From the NCBI GenBank assembly GCA_003313425.1, contig NHZP01000049.1, positions 124,001 through 188,000 of the forward strand: DNA of 64,000 bases, in the 5' to 3' direction. The DNA comes from Pseudopyrenochaeta lycopersici. Lineage: Eukaryota > Ascomycota > Dothideomycetes > Pleosporales > Pseudopyrenochaetaceae. Positions 12,815 through 23,793 of the stretch are shown piece after piece. The stretch's first letter is position 1, and every line of letters begins with the position of its first letter. The notes under the pieces were generated by a model. It had not been told where the DNA came from, did no database searches, and worked only from the letters and a program-made list of their open reading frames with translations. Both the position numbers and the translations under genes were made by a program.

Positions 12815-15800
12815 CTATGGAATGGAGTGTATATGATACTCTGGTCTGGTTGGGGTCTCATTTTCTTGAAGAAAATTGAAATCCGGATCATTATCACGAT
12901 CGATCCCTTCGTTATGGCCGAGGTCTCCAAGCTTTAGACCGGATGATGGCCATATCTTTTCAGATTGCTTAGCCAATTCAGTTGGGGTGGTTGAACGTAT
13001 GGGCGACCCATTGTTATTCGCCGTGTTACTGGGCATCGCACCTGACGAAGGTCGTGAATTTGAGACGGTAGGGTTCGCCTCCAAAGCCTGCAAGGCATTT
13101 GCACCGACTTCGTCCGATTGTGCTGGTGCCTTCAAAGCATACTCAGAGGACAATTTTTCTACCAAAGATGCTGCCAGAGGAGAAGACATCGCCTTCAATG
13201 AGCGACGGACTCGTTCCTCTAGTGCATACGTTGCAAGATCTGTCGCCAGCTGCGATGCATTGATGCTATCCTGAAGCTTCCACTGTTTCAAGAAGGTAGA
13301 AACTGCCCGGTCATGGGCGCCTTGTAGAGCAGTTTTTTGTAACTCAAGCTTCTGAAGCTGCTTTTGATTGTCCAAGATTGCATTGTCGATGTCCTCGTTG
13401 GCAGTTCTATGCTTCATTATCCGCTTTCGTAGACTTGCCAAGCCCTTTTTTCGCCATTCATTGTTTGCATCGCGGTAGTTGTGTCTAAAAGACGATAAAA
13501 GATCTTCATATTGCTTGATCCGGGGAACCACTTTACTAAATGCGAGAACGTGGGCAACCATTCGTATGTCAGCTAGAAAAGTGCAGGTCTCTTCTAGGGT
13601 TATGTCGGTGGACGAATGCGCATAAGAATTACGAAGAAGCCTCAATGAGTGAAACTCATGAGCAAAGAACTTATAAAGGTCGGCTGTAGCGGAATCTTTT
13701 TCCATAACGGCTATGAACTCTGGAATGGCAACGCTTTCTGGACGAGTCCAATTTTGCGATTCCAAGATCCAAGGGAACTCTCGTTTGCCGAACTTATACA
13801 TGGCCTCCTTTATATAGTGGAGAACGTTACCAATAACGTAATGGTGAACATCGTAGGGAACGCGGAGCGGCTGACTGGGGAGAAGCTCAGGCTCATGATC
13901 AGACGATAATTCCGTATTGAGGCCAGCTTGGCCAATACTTGATGTATTCAGTTGGTCCATGGTCACTGAGTTGTTTGCCTTTTCGTTCTCGAGCTTCTCG
14001 AGATGCACAGCCGCAGCCATCAGCTTCAACACACTTGTATTGTATTGCCGTTGCAGAATGCGGTGGGGTTCAGACATATCATTTTTGTTTTGTCGCCGGA
14101 ACGCACGGAGGTTTTGCGCGTACAATTTTTCGGTCTTCTGTTCCGCCATTTTCCACTTCGTGACTCCTTCGATTTCTTGGTCCAGTGTCGCGTAGAATAC
14201 CCCGGTAAATCTGTTCCGAGGCCTACGGAAGACAGACATCTTCTCAGGAGCACCGCACTGATTCAGTAGCGTCCTATATCGATCTTGAATCCGCACCAAC
14301 CGCCGTTGGCATTTCTTAAACTTTGAAAGATCTCCTCTTCTTCGATGAAACTTTATCTTGTTTTTAAGTTCGGAGATTAATATTGTTAAAAGTGATGCCT
14401 GCTGATTGAAGGAGAGAGTCTCCAAACACCAGTCCAGAAAATAGATGTCAAACAAAAAGCCATTCCTAGCTCTTCGTTCTATGTCAGGAGGTAAGGATAA
14501 GCCTGTCGCGATTGTGAACAGCTTCTTGTCCTGATCGGGTACCCCTCTAGGCAATTCTGCAACGCTTTCCGTTTCCTCCTTCAACACAACGGAGCACTCT
14601 TGCAGGTACTTATAATTTGTCCTCAGGGAAGACAACCTGCTCTTGAACGTACGGCGAGAAACTATGTGTAGATCATTCTTATCCAGTTTCCCCTGCAAAT
14701 TTTCAATGGCAGCCCCCATGGATGACATCAAACGCTCCAATGCCAACAGCTTGGCCTCCTTCGAGGGCATGCGATCAAGAATGGCCTTCAGAGCGTGCGG
14801 TTGATTATACATTGCACTGCGTAGGACTAACTTTGGAATCTCAGGCATTTCAACAACTGGGACGGGTGGAGTAGCACAGTCTATGCTCATGCCAGTTTCT
14901 GGGATCGATTTATCATTGAGTGTTCCTTTCGGTACCCACTGAACCATAGGTTTTGATGCCGGCAGAGATAGCTGCGGTTCCGTAGCACTCGTCTTAGAAC
15001 TCCTGCAGTTCAACTCTAGCTCTTGGCGAATGATTACTAGCTCATGCAATATGCTCTTGGTACGTTTTATGCGAAGCGAAAGGTTTGGTGTTGATGATCC
15101 AGTTTTATGTCCAACTTGAGCCTGCCGATGGAGATCCTGAATGCGCGACCCAAGACATATTTGTATTATTGATAACAATTTGTACACGGCCTCAGGAACT
15201 GCGCATTCGGCCAGGAATGCTTTGAGAGCGACAACATCAGGCGTTGTACTGCAGAGGCTCTCCAAGAGTGATTGCGGAAGGTCTGAAAGATGCTCCATGA
15301 GTGGATCGTGCTTCGCTTTCCGTGCTTCTAAGTGCTTTCGCACCCTGGAGAGAACTGTATGAATTAAAGTTCCCGTCATTCTGGGTAACTTGTCCTCCTC
15401 AACCGGATTTATTGTTGCCGACTCACGCTTCGTGTGATCTTGCGCATGCTCATTTCCAGGGGTTTCAACCGTTTCCTTGTCTATCAGGTTTCTACCATGT
15501 TCTGTCAAGCCTCTGTCTCGATGACCTGAGTTCAGTGAATACATCAAAAGTAATGAACCAACCACTGCATGCTGGTTTTTGATCTGGAGAATAGCTCTAG
15601 CTGCCCTTTCGCCAGAAATCTTAATCCAGCCCCTGGAGTTTTTCAGTGCTCGCACCTCGCTCAAGGCGGCCATCGCCATTCCGACAGTATGAAAATCAAG
15701 CACAACCCTAAGAGTATCTTTGAAGGGCCTTCTTGGGTTCCTGAGGAACGAATGAGAGTATCCTAGATTGTTGTAGAGCAATAAAGCGTCGAAATGGTCA

Positions 15801-16816
15801 TGCCGTGCAAATTCCTCTGGTGTTTGCTTGAGAACTTTAAGCCTGTATTCATTGTGATGAAACCAACCCGCCAGTAAAGATGCACGATCCAAATTATCAG
15901 AAACCCCGAAGCGTAGTACGTCAAGGGCTTCGGTAAAAGATGTAACCCTGAGCAGCTGCATGCTGTCCGAACCATTGGCTTCAATACGGACGCCAGTCTG
16001 CATTTCAGGGTTTGGTTGGGCCGAAGTGGTCGGGATGGGTTGAATAGCGCCGGAAGTACGCGATAGCGGACTCGTGCTGTCCCTGTTTTGCTGCGGAATA
16101 GGAACTGATCCGTGATGGTCAGTATCAGGTTGCTGTATAGTGCCTTTCGCAGTATATTCCGCTGCATTGAGACTAGTATAGGTCTTCGAATTCCGTAGAG
16201 CAGACCGAAAAATAGCCACTTTGCCATGAGCGCGCTCGCCATGTTCGCGTGGAAGCGATGATCCGAGCGAGCTGTCTATCACAACCTTCTCTCCAACACG
16301 TCTCACCAGTCTCCTGGTAACACCTGGGCGCTTGGTTTCAACAGTGAGCACTGTTCTGAGAGGGTCCTTTGGCGATCCTGAATTTGGTGACTGCAACGAA
16401 TCCGCTTTTACATCGCTGGGAATTTTCCGAACAATTTCCACACTTCCTGGACCTCTTCCGTCAACACCCACCGAACCGGCCCAAGGTTGAGAGTTTATCT
16501 GGTTAGATGCAAGTTCTGCAGGAACATCTTGAAGAATGCGTTCTCCCGTCAGAGTCTCCTCTCCAACACTCGTTTGATTTTTCAGTCCGAAACCACCCAG
16601 CGACTCCGGTTTAATGATTTTCCCATGATTCCATCTCTTCCTCGTTAAACATAAAAAGCTCTTTCCCTCCCATACATTGACTCTGCTTCTTCTCGGATTC
16701 AGGCGCTGACTCCATAGTCTCCTGTTCCCAGCTCTTGGCACAGCACGCAACCGATTGCAACCAGACGACAAACCATGCGAGAGTGAGAAATGCCTCGGGT
16801 TGACGTCAATTGGCAT
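12815..16816 (-). CDS. Large orphan protein with HEPN-like C-terminal segment and Arg-rich N-terminus
   Basis: A single uninterrupted frame of 1333 aa from the ATG at 16816. An in-frame ATG at 16915 would add 33 residues. I do not recognise a named family over the full length. The N-terminus (MPIDVNPRHFSLSHGLSSG, then RLRAVPRAGNRRLW) is rich in Arg and Ser with few acids, so it may be a mitochondrial presequence. The middle is hydrophilic and partly disordered, with helical blocks around YNNLGYSHSFLRNPRRPF and a repeated RRRGDLSKFKKCQRR-type basic region. Near residues 980-1110 a helical segment contains LRLLRNSYAH, an R-x4-H motif (R1062-H1067), followed by a long helix. This resembles Swt1-type HEPN domains. 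A coiled-coil-like stretch (about 1120-1180) and a low-complexity tail follow. It lies between hxn-type genes but shows no link to nicotinate metabolism and may be a bystander. Confidence 0.7.
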   Translation of the reverse strand: MPIDVNPRHFSLSHGLSSGCNRLRAVPRAGNRRLWSQRLNPRRSRVNVWEGKSFLCLTRKRWNHGKIIKPESLGGFGLKNQTSVGEETLTGERILQDVPAELASNQINSQPWAGSVGVDGRGPGSVEIVRKIPSDVKADSLQSPNSGSPKDPLRTVLTVETKRPGVTRRLVRRVGEKVVIDSSLGSSLPREHGERAHGKVAIFRSALRNSKTYTSLNAAEYTAKGTIQQPDTDHHGSVPIPQQNRDSTSPLSRTSGAIQPIPTTSAQPNPEMQTGVRIEANGSDSMQLLRVTSFTEALDVLRFGVSDNLDRASLLAGWFHHNEYRLKVLKQTPEEFARHDHFDALLLYNNLGYSHSFLRNPRRPFKDTLRVVLDFHTVGMAMAALSEVRALKNSRGWIKISGERAARAILQIKNQHAVVGSLLLMYSLNSGHRDRGLTEHGRNLIDKETVETPGNEHAQDHTKRESATINPVEEDKLPRMTGTLIHTVLSRVRKHLEARKAKHDPLMEHLSDLPQSLLESLCSTTPDVVALKAFLAECAVPEAVYKLLSIIQICLGSRIQDLHRQAQVGHKTGSSTPNLSLRIKRTKSILHELVIIRQELELNCRSSKTSATEPQLSLPASKPMVQWVPKGTLNDKSIPETGMSIDCATPPVPVVEMPEIPKLVLRSAMYNQPHALKAILDRMPSKEAKLLALERLMSSMGAAIENLQGKLDKNDLHIVSRRTFKSRLSSLRTNYKYLQECSVVLKEETESVAELPRGVPDQDKKLFTIATGLSLPPDIERRARNGFLFDIYFLDWCLETLSFNQQASLLTILISELKNKIKFHRRRGDLSKFKKCQRRLVRIQDRYRTLLNQCGAPEKMSVFRRPRNRFTGVFYATLDQEIEGVTKWKMAEQKTEKLYAQNLRAFRRQNKNDMSEPHRILQRQYNTSVLKLMAAAVHLEKLENEKANNSVTMDQLNTSSIGQAGLNTELSSDHEPELLPSQPLRVPYDVHHYVIGNVLHYIKEAMYKFGKREFPWILESQNWTRPESVAIPEFIAVMEKDSATADLYKFFAHEFHSLRLLRNSYAHSSTDITLEETCTFLADIRMVAHVLAFSKVVPRIKQYEDLLSSFRHNYRDANNEWRKKGLASLRKRIMKHRTANEDIDNAILDNQKQLQKLELQKTALQGAHDRAVSTFLKQWKLQDSINASQLATDLATYALEERVRRSLKAMSSPLAASLVEKLSSEYALKAPAQSDEVGANALQALEANPTVSNSRPSSGAMPSNTANNNGSPIRSTTPTELAKQSEKIWPSSGLKLGDLGHNEGIDRDNDPDFNFLQENETPTRPEYHIHSIP

Positions 16817-18616
16817 AACGAACAAAAAACGCCGACAAATGAGTGCGAGACCAGAAGAAAATGAAATCACGATGAAAGGTAATGGGTTTGAGGTTGGCTG
16901 TTGACGGCCGCACAAGAAAGAAAGATGAGGACTAGGTCTGTGCTGTGCTTAGAGCTCTCAAGCCTTTCCCGATTGGGCAATGGTGGCGGCAATAGCAGCG
17001 CCCGCACAGCGCCTTTGACACTTCATACTCCGCCCCGAAACAATAAACAAAGATGCACGCAGATAGTCAATGACTTGTATGTCTTAAACTGAATTAGAGT
17101 AACATAGTTATGGCGAGTAACAAAGACCGACGGCGATTGGCCGTCATTTCTTATACTTCTGCTGCTATACTGTCAAATCACCAACTCTTTCAGTATCAGA
17201 ACATATTTTTCCCAAGGTCAGTTTAAGATTTCAGCATTCTCTAAGTGCAATAACTTTGCATTTACTCCATCTTCCTTCACTAGGTTTATTTGTCTCAATA
17301 TCCTCAATTTTAGTTTTGAAACCGCGCCGTCCATCATCCCCCTTATACTCCGTCGCCAACCATAGACCCAACTGCAAAGTAACGTAAGGTTACATTCTCT
17401 CATCTATATAGCGTCGAAAAATACCTTGGTGCATTTGTTGCCTATATATTGCCGTAGAAATAATGCTTTCCGTGTTTCTGAGACTGGCTACGAGACTGGT
17501 GGTGGCAGGAGGTTCATTCTAATTGAGCATGTGGATGTTATGTCAGGAGTACAGAAGAGAAGAGGAGTCTTAGGCAACAGATGCGAACATGGAGCACGCA
17601 AAGTTTATAACGGGTTTGTGATTGAGAACATTGATTATTGCATGTGATGATGCTGATGAAGTAGACATATCGTGCAGTCACCGTCTGAAAGCGCGCTTTG
17701 AAAATGATCACTGCTGTACGTGATGTAGAGCAATACGGAGAACCTAACAGCATTTCATGCAACAGGACAAAGATTTTTCTTAATAACTCTGCGTTCGAGG
17801 CGTTGAGCGATTTGTTAGAAGAATGCTTACGGGTTGCTGAATGCGACTGGACAGGCCAGAGGTATAATGCTGCATCATTGTGTTGGTATTCCACCCTTTC
17901 GGCAAAGATAGCATTGACATCTCCTGCCATTCGGGGTGTGGGAATACCGCAGACCTTATCACGCTTGAAGAGAAAATAAACATGTCAATCAAAGCCGCGA
18001 TGATTTATTCGGCTTATGCTAGTTGATAGTCCTCTGGCAGAAGAGTACGAAAACAAGCTGTAAAACAAGTGTTTCTCTTGTACATGTAATCATCACTATT
18101 ATTTTGGTGTACATTCTACTCTAATCACTCACTCACCTCTCCATTGCCGGCACGCAGCCGAATAGGCCGAAGGTTCCAAGTAGCACAGCAAGGTAAGAGT
18201 GGGGGAGGCTAGCAAAGGATGTGTGTAGCGGCTGTGGAGAAACGGTGGGGCTTGGGAATAATCAGTCACACGACTAGGTTTGGCCACATCCAGGGAGAGT
18301 TGATATATTGCTTCATGTGCGACAGTGATGATAAGAGGGTTAGGGTGGAGAGTACAAAAGTCTCGACTGTAACTCGGGCCCAAGCTCGCATGGACGCGTA
18401 GTTTCTGTAGTGTGGAGTCATTCGATAGGAGCTTTTCCTGCTGTACTACTTCGAGATGGAACAGATGCAAGGTATTGGAAAAGTTGTTGTATTACATGTG
18501 CCAAAAGTTGGGATATCCTCTATATATTTTGGTAGTCATGCAGTCCCAACGCCAGAACAATGCATTGAAGAGAGAAGGCCAAAAACGCAGCCACCACCAA
18601 CGAATTAAGAGTTTGT
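16817..18616. other. Intergenic, no gene recognised
   Basis: This is 1.8 kb between the start of the orphan gene and the stop of the flavoprotein gene. Open frames here are short, lack motifs, and do not join through plausible splice sites. I see no tRNA box pairs or repeats. Confidence 0.45.
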
Positions 18617-20595
18617 CTAGGTGTCTCTCATAAATTCTTCGTAATATCGGTCCATCCATTGCACTGCAGCCTGTCCGTTTTCTTTACTGCCCGTAGCGAA
18701 TCGTCGAACGGTGCCGACATACCCATCGGGGCGAACGTTGAGCACTACGACTTCATTCTTATCGAGACCATCTAGCCATTTGTCCATTACCTTCTGCTTG
18801 CGAGTGTCTTGCTCGGGGATATTGTCGAGGTAGAATGTCCAAGCTGACTCGCGAAGAACAGGAGGCAGGTCTTTTAGCTCGATGCCATTGCGGTCTTCAT
18901 CTGTCACTAGAGAGTAGGTGAAGATGCCGCTGACAGGGGTGTATCGCTCGGGCAGGACAAATTGATCATGGGGTGCGGCAAGAGGCGGTTGAACGGTGTA
19001 GGAAGCGTTGCCGGCAGCACTTACTCGGCCAACATAGGAAGAGTTTCCTGAGTGTGCATGACAGACAGTGTCTAAGAACGGCATCACTGCACGCGCGTTG
19101 TGCGTGAAGAAGTAGATGCGGAACTGGCCAAGGGCAGGAATATCAGTTTGAATATCGACCGGATTGGCGTCAATATACCGGGTGACCCTAGCAGGAGGGA
19201 GTAAGAAACCTGGAGTAAGGAAGCCACGGCTGTAGCCCTTGGATGGAACGTTGAGAATATTGTGGTCGTAGCTGACACCGTACCCTGAGATGAAAGCAAC
19301 GTTCTTGGCAAAATTGGCTGCTAAGGCTGCTGGGTCTCCATCGTGAAAGGCGTTCGCATGCTCGTAATCAAAGTCGATCAGGTCCTTGGCGATTTTCTGT
19401 CGCTCCTGCTCGTAAGTCTCTAACAGACTGGGTTTGGCGAGCCCACGAGTGGCGAAGTTCAATTTCCAGGCTAGGTTCCATGAGTCGTGCATGGACGTGT
19501 TCATGCCTTGTGCTGCTTTTGGCGAGTGAGTGTGACTCGCGTCACCAGCGATGAAGACTCGTTGCTCATCGTCCACAAATCTTGCGGCGACCCTCTGGCC
19601 AATCTTGTAGCGGCCAAACCACTCGACATTCTTCCATTCCAATCTATAAGGTTTCAGAATTTGCTGCGCCCGCTTCTGCACAAATTGCTGTGGGGTGAGT
19701 ACACCATCCAGCTTGACTGTTGCGTCGTCTCGCAGTTCGATGTAGAGGCGAGTCAGACCTCTTTCGCGTGGAATCATTAGCACAGAACCCAACCCATCCG
19801 CCTGCACCACCACCTTGCTCCAGATGTCGGGGAAGTCGGTATCAAGAACACCGTCCAGAACACCCCAAACAGCATCAGTGGAAGAACCCACGGGTGTCGC
19901 TCCTGGTATGCATTTGCGCACATTGGAGTGTGCACCGTCACAGCCAACAATGTATCGTGTAGAGAGGGTTTTCTTGACATGATTTACGTTTTGTCGGCAA
20001 TTGACGGTCAGTGGGCGGATTGCCATGGGGGTGTACTCGAAGTCGACAAACTCGGTATTCCTAAAGACAACGGTGCCTCTTTCCCTGAGGTCATCCTCGA
20101 AAACGGCCTCGACCATGCCCTGGTGCACCAGTAGAATGTATGGGTCAAGTAGATCTACTACAGGCGGATAGTGGACCTCGCGGCTCGTCCGGTGCAGCGG
20201 CTTGTCCTTGGTTGCGTTCCAGAAGGCAATGTCGTAGATGCGGACGCCCTTGCGCAGTAGCGGCTCAGCAACGCGCATCTGGCGCAGCGTCTCTATGGTT
20301 TTGGGCTGGATGCCATCGGCGCGTCCAGTCGAGGTGCGGTCGGGCCGGTCATCGATGATGCGCGTCTTGATGCCATATCGTACGAGGTTGTTGCTGCGTC
20401 GGGTCAATTGGTGTTTTCACGAGGGCAGCCCTTCACCTACGCAAGCATAAGACCAGCCGGGCCTGCACCCACAACCAGCACGTCGCTCATGAAGCTGGAG
20501 TAGTCCTCGTCCCTCGTGGTGGAGAACTGCGAGGCTACTTCCATGCTGCTGCCCGACGAGCGGGACTCGGGGTGAGAGGTGATGCCAGGAGACAT
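18617..20595 (-). CDS. hxnV: FAD-dependent aromatic monooxygenase, phenol 2-monooxygenase type (HxnV-like)
   Basis: Two exons, 20595-20441 and 20393-18617, with a 47-nt intron, give 643 aa. The splice joins VVGAGPAGLMLA to NNLVRYGIKTRIIDDRP and so rebuilds the Rossmann FAD-binding fold. Other motifs are RADGIQPKTIETLRQM, a VGCDGAHSNVRK second FAD/NADPH motif, and the GD motif FIAGDASHTHSPKAAQGMN. The C-terminal third (from about residue 450) matches the thioredoxin-like dimerisation domain of phenol hydroxylases. Such enzymes are about 640 aa, as here. Longer starts at 20667 and 20775 are in frame; 20595 was chosen because it leaves a short leader before the FAD fold. It is divergent from the amidase gene. 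In A. nidulans HxnV belongs to this family and oxidises a ring intermediate downstream of 6-hydroxynicotinate. The role here is inferred from the cluster. Confidence 0.82.
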
Positions 20596-21184
20596 TTTCT
20601 GAAGCTTCGAGGACGGCACACTGTTCGACGTTGAGCGCTTCATGAAGTTCCATATCGTCGGCGACATGCTATAAGGCCAGCCGAGTCGACGTCGGCTCGC
20701 CACAAGGGTGCGAAAATGGGGGTACGGGTTGCGTGGGAGCAATGGAGGGGCACCGTCCGACTCTCTGTCGAACATCTGCCCATTTTCAACCCATTGAAGG
20801 CAGCCATGGCGTGGTCCAAGAGTACGTCTAATCGCGGTTCAAGTCAAAAGGTTTTCTTGATGGTGTGACGTTGCCAGGGATTACCGGCAAGCGCATGTGC
20901 ACCGCGTTGAGAGCCCTTCTGGTCGACAGCGCGAAGTGAGGGCGCGCCTCGGCTTCGAGCTGGCCCCTGCCACCGCCCCCCCACTGTTCATCTCGGAGCA
21001 GAAGCCGTAACCACTGTCATGATATTTCCGACCGATGCGCCAGTAGCCGCTCTAGATGCAGTTGCCGACTAGTTTTGTTCTCTTTGAAGCATTTTTGGCT
21101 GATGTTGCCTGTCCATGACTTTTTTGTGCGTGGACAGACTATTGCAGCGACCACCGCTGGTGCTACTGCCAACGACCCTTCACC
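20596..21184. promoter_or_regulatory. Shared divergent promoter, hxnV-like / hxnN-like
   Basis: This 589-bp space lies between two divergent starts, so the monooxygenase and amidase are likely co-controlled. I see no convincing TATA box and no clear HGATAR pair. The upstream in-frame ATGs of the flavoprotein (20667, 20775) fall inside it. Confidence 0.4.
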
Positions 21185-23263
21185 ATGACCGTTCCCAACG
21201 CTCCCCAATGGCTTCAGACGGTGGCCCAGAAGCGTCACCTGCGCGACACTGCTATCCAAGCGTTCATCAAGCTCCACCAGGCGCCGTCAGAGGTCCGCAA
21301 TCCCCTGATTCCGCCGTAGACTCGTCAAGTAACGGCCCCATTTGTAGTCCATGCACCTCGATGAATCCGGCACCACTAGAAGCCGCCTTCGCGACCCAAC
21401 GGCCATTGATAGTGTTGCAGAGGTTTCACAGGCAATTTTGACTGGCGTTGTGACCGCGTCTCAACTGCTACACGCCTACATCAACCGGTAGGGCCCGCGG
21501 ACTCTGAAGTTGTCATGCCATTCTCACGCCATTTCCTGCAGCGCTGTCGAAGCTCACCGACTTGTACCGTCCCCCACAACTTCACGAAAGAACGCCCGAA
21601 GGCCTATGTTACTAACACGCACAGACAAACTGGCACGTTCCCATCCGCTAGCCCTGCTGATTAATTTCCCATTTGGCTGACCCCTTCTCAGCCTTACCGA
21701 AGTTTTTTTCGACGACGCCATACGACAGGCCAATGAACTGGATAGTTATTTCCAGCAAAACGGCTGCCTCGTGGGGCCCTTGCATGGCGTTCCCATGACT
21801 TTGAAGGATCAGTTTGACATCAAAGGCTACGACAGCACTCTCGGATATGTTGGTCGTGCGTTTAAGCCGGCAGCACAGGACTGTGTTGCCGTCTCCATGC
21901 TAAAGAAAATGGGCGCCATCATCATTGCAAAGTCCAATCTGCCACAGAGCATCATGGTAGGTTCCCGAGAAAACCCAATGTAGATGCTTTTGTGCACCTT
22001 TTTGCATTAAGTTTAAACCCACTAGTGGTGCGAGACCGACAACCCACTATGGGGCCTTACAGTCCACCCGAGAACCCCCGACTTTACCCCTGGCGGCTCT
22101 ACAGGTGGGGAGGCCACGCTTCTATCGCTTAGAGGCACCCTCGTTGGCTGGGGTACAGACATTGGAGGTAGCATCCGCATTCCGTCCCACATGAACGGTC
22201 TATATGGCTTTAAGCCCAGCGTGAGCAACATGTTTCTGGGGGATCCGCTGCTTTGCGGTGATGGCTAATCTTTTGCCAGAGTACTCGACTGCCGTATCAA
22301 GGGGTCTCAGTGTCTACTGAGGGCCAAGAACATGTGCCCTCAGTCATTGGGCCGATGAGTCGCAATGTCGACTCAGTAATAGCAGTTACCAAAGCGGTAA
22401 TTGATGACGTTCCATGGGACAAGGATCCGAAATGCTGCCCGGTTCCGTGGCGTTCCGAGCTGTTTGAAGATGCGAGGTCACGTCCTCTGGTCATCGCTGT
22501 TATGCGAGACGATGGTGTTGTCAGACCTCATCCGCCCATTACGCGCGTGCTGGATGACGTTGTAGCAAAATTGGAACAAGCTGGACACGAAATAGTTTCA
22601 TGGGCGCCAGGAACCCTTCACCAGGAATGTATCGATATCATGGTAAGCGGCTAGTCCTACAGCCGAATATTGCCTGCTCAAAGGTACTAGGATCAATACT
22701 ATACCGCCGACGGAGGTGAAGATATCCGGAGAGATGTCCAAGCCGGAGGGGAGCCGTTGATTCCGCACGTTGAAGCCCTTGTTAATAAGGGAGAAGCTAT
22801 ATCCGTCTACGAATACTGGCAACTCAACAAGCAAAAGTTGGCTGCGCAGAAACGCTACCTCGACCTTTGGAATTCAACAAAGTCTGTGTCTGGAAAACAA
22901 ATAGACATCCTTTTGACACCTGTTATGCCACATTCCGCTGTACCGCACCGCAAGTGCCGGTGGGTCGGCTATACGAAAGTCTTCAACTTCGTTGACTATC
23001 CTGCAATAGTCATACCTGCTGGACAAGTCTCGAAAGAGCTTGACGGTGAAGTTGCGAAATCGATGGATGCATATCAGCCAAGGAATGCACTGGATGAGTG
23101 GAATTGGAACATATTCGACTTAGATACAATGGATGGCATGCCGGTAGGGGTGCAAATTGTGGCGCGTCGGTTGCAAGAGGAGAAGGCACTTGGAGCAGCC
23201 AAAGCCATCGATGACATTCTGAAAGGCACCATTACTTCTAGTGGTTCGATTCCTTGCAAGTGA
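21185..23263 (+). CDS. hxnN: Amidase-signature amidase with 8-nt micro-exon (HxnN-like)
   Basis: Eight exons: 21185-21292, 21348-21487, 21542-21563, 21625-21632, 21692-21956, 22026-22220, 22280-22642, 22691-23263. They total 1674 nt, an intact 557-aa frame. The fourth exon is only 8 nt; it encodes T-N plus part of C in the family motif AHRLTNCLTE. Its downstream intron begins with GC (GCACGT) and ends AG. The upstream intron has a perfect ACTAAC branch point. Catalytic residues Lys131 (TLKDQF), cis-Ser206 (GGSTGGE) and nucleophile Ser230 (GTDIGGSIR) have the 75/24 spacing of fatty-acid amide hydrolase. The first intron has a weak GTCCGC donor, so the region around residues 34-40 is the least sure part. 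In A. nidulans HxnN is assigned to hydrolysis of alpha-hydroxyglutaramate to alpha-hydroxyglutarate plus ammonium. The enzyme class is certain; the substrate is inferred. Confidence 0.85.
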
Positions 23264-23793
23264 AGTGCAGATGCTTCGGGAGTTCCAAATAGGGCTACGG
23301 ATGCAGAGAGATGAGATGCCAGTGCGTAGTCTCAATTAGAATGAATTAGAACCAAGTCCACGTTCCACAAATTGCAAAAACTAGCAATTAACTCGTCTAG
23401 AGGTATCTCGAAATTGCTCAAAAGGTTCTGTAAGATTCACAATGTTGCTTTCAGCAAGATGTCCCCTAAGATCACCTATGCTGTAAAGATCGATGGTGTG
23501 GCGAAGGAGTCTGACACGGAAGCTAATGCACGTGGACACGCGACATGCGAACGATAAGCAGCCGTCGGGCCGCGCGATGATTCATGGCATGCCCCCACCT
23601 TCCATTCGAGTTCCACCCATGAGCACCTTCCCTGCGTGACATTTCCGATACCAAGCGGGGTAGCTGTTTGCTGTCGTGAACTTCTTGCGATTGTCGTACT
23701 AATGGATGTCTTCTCCACCATTCTCTTGCTGCGTACTTGCTGTTTTTTGCGATCGCGACCGGAACTCTGGTAGTACAGTCTGATTCGAGCATT
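23264..23793. other. Intergenic between hxnN-like and hxnM-like genes
   Basis: This is 530 bp on the same-strand side of both genes. It must hold the amidase 3' end and the hydrolase promoter. A GCGATCGC-type palindrome lies near 23748-23755 in a pyrimidine-rich stretch. No gene is seen. Confidence 0.4.

Noticed and set aside
12876..13274. Open frames opposite the orphan protein and the PKS-NRPS
   Set aside because: They are shadows of long coding frames with no independent motifs or splice structure.
21185..22300. Amidase gene as a pseudogene with several breaks
   Set aside because: Once a GC-AG intron and an 8-nt micro-exon are allowed, all eight exons join in one frame with catalytic residues at exact family spacing.
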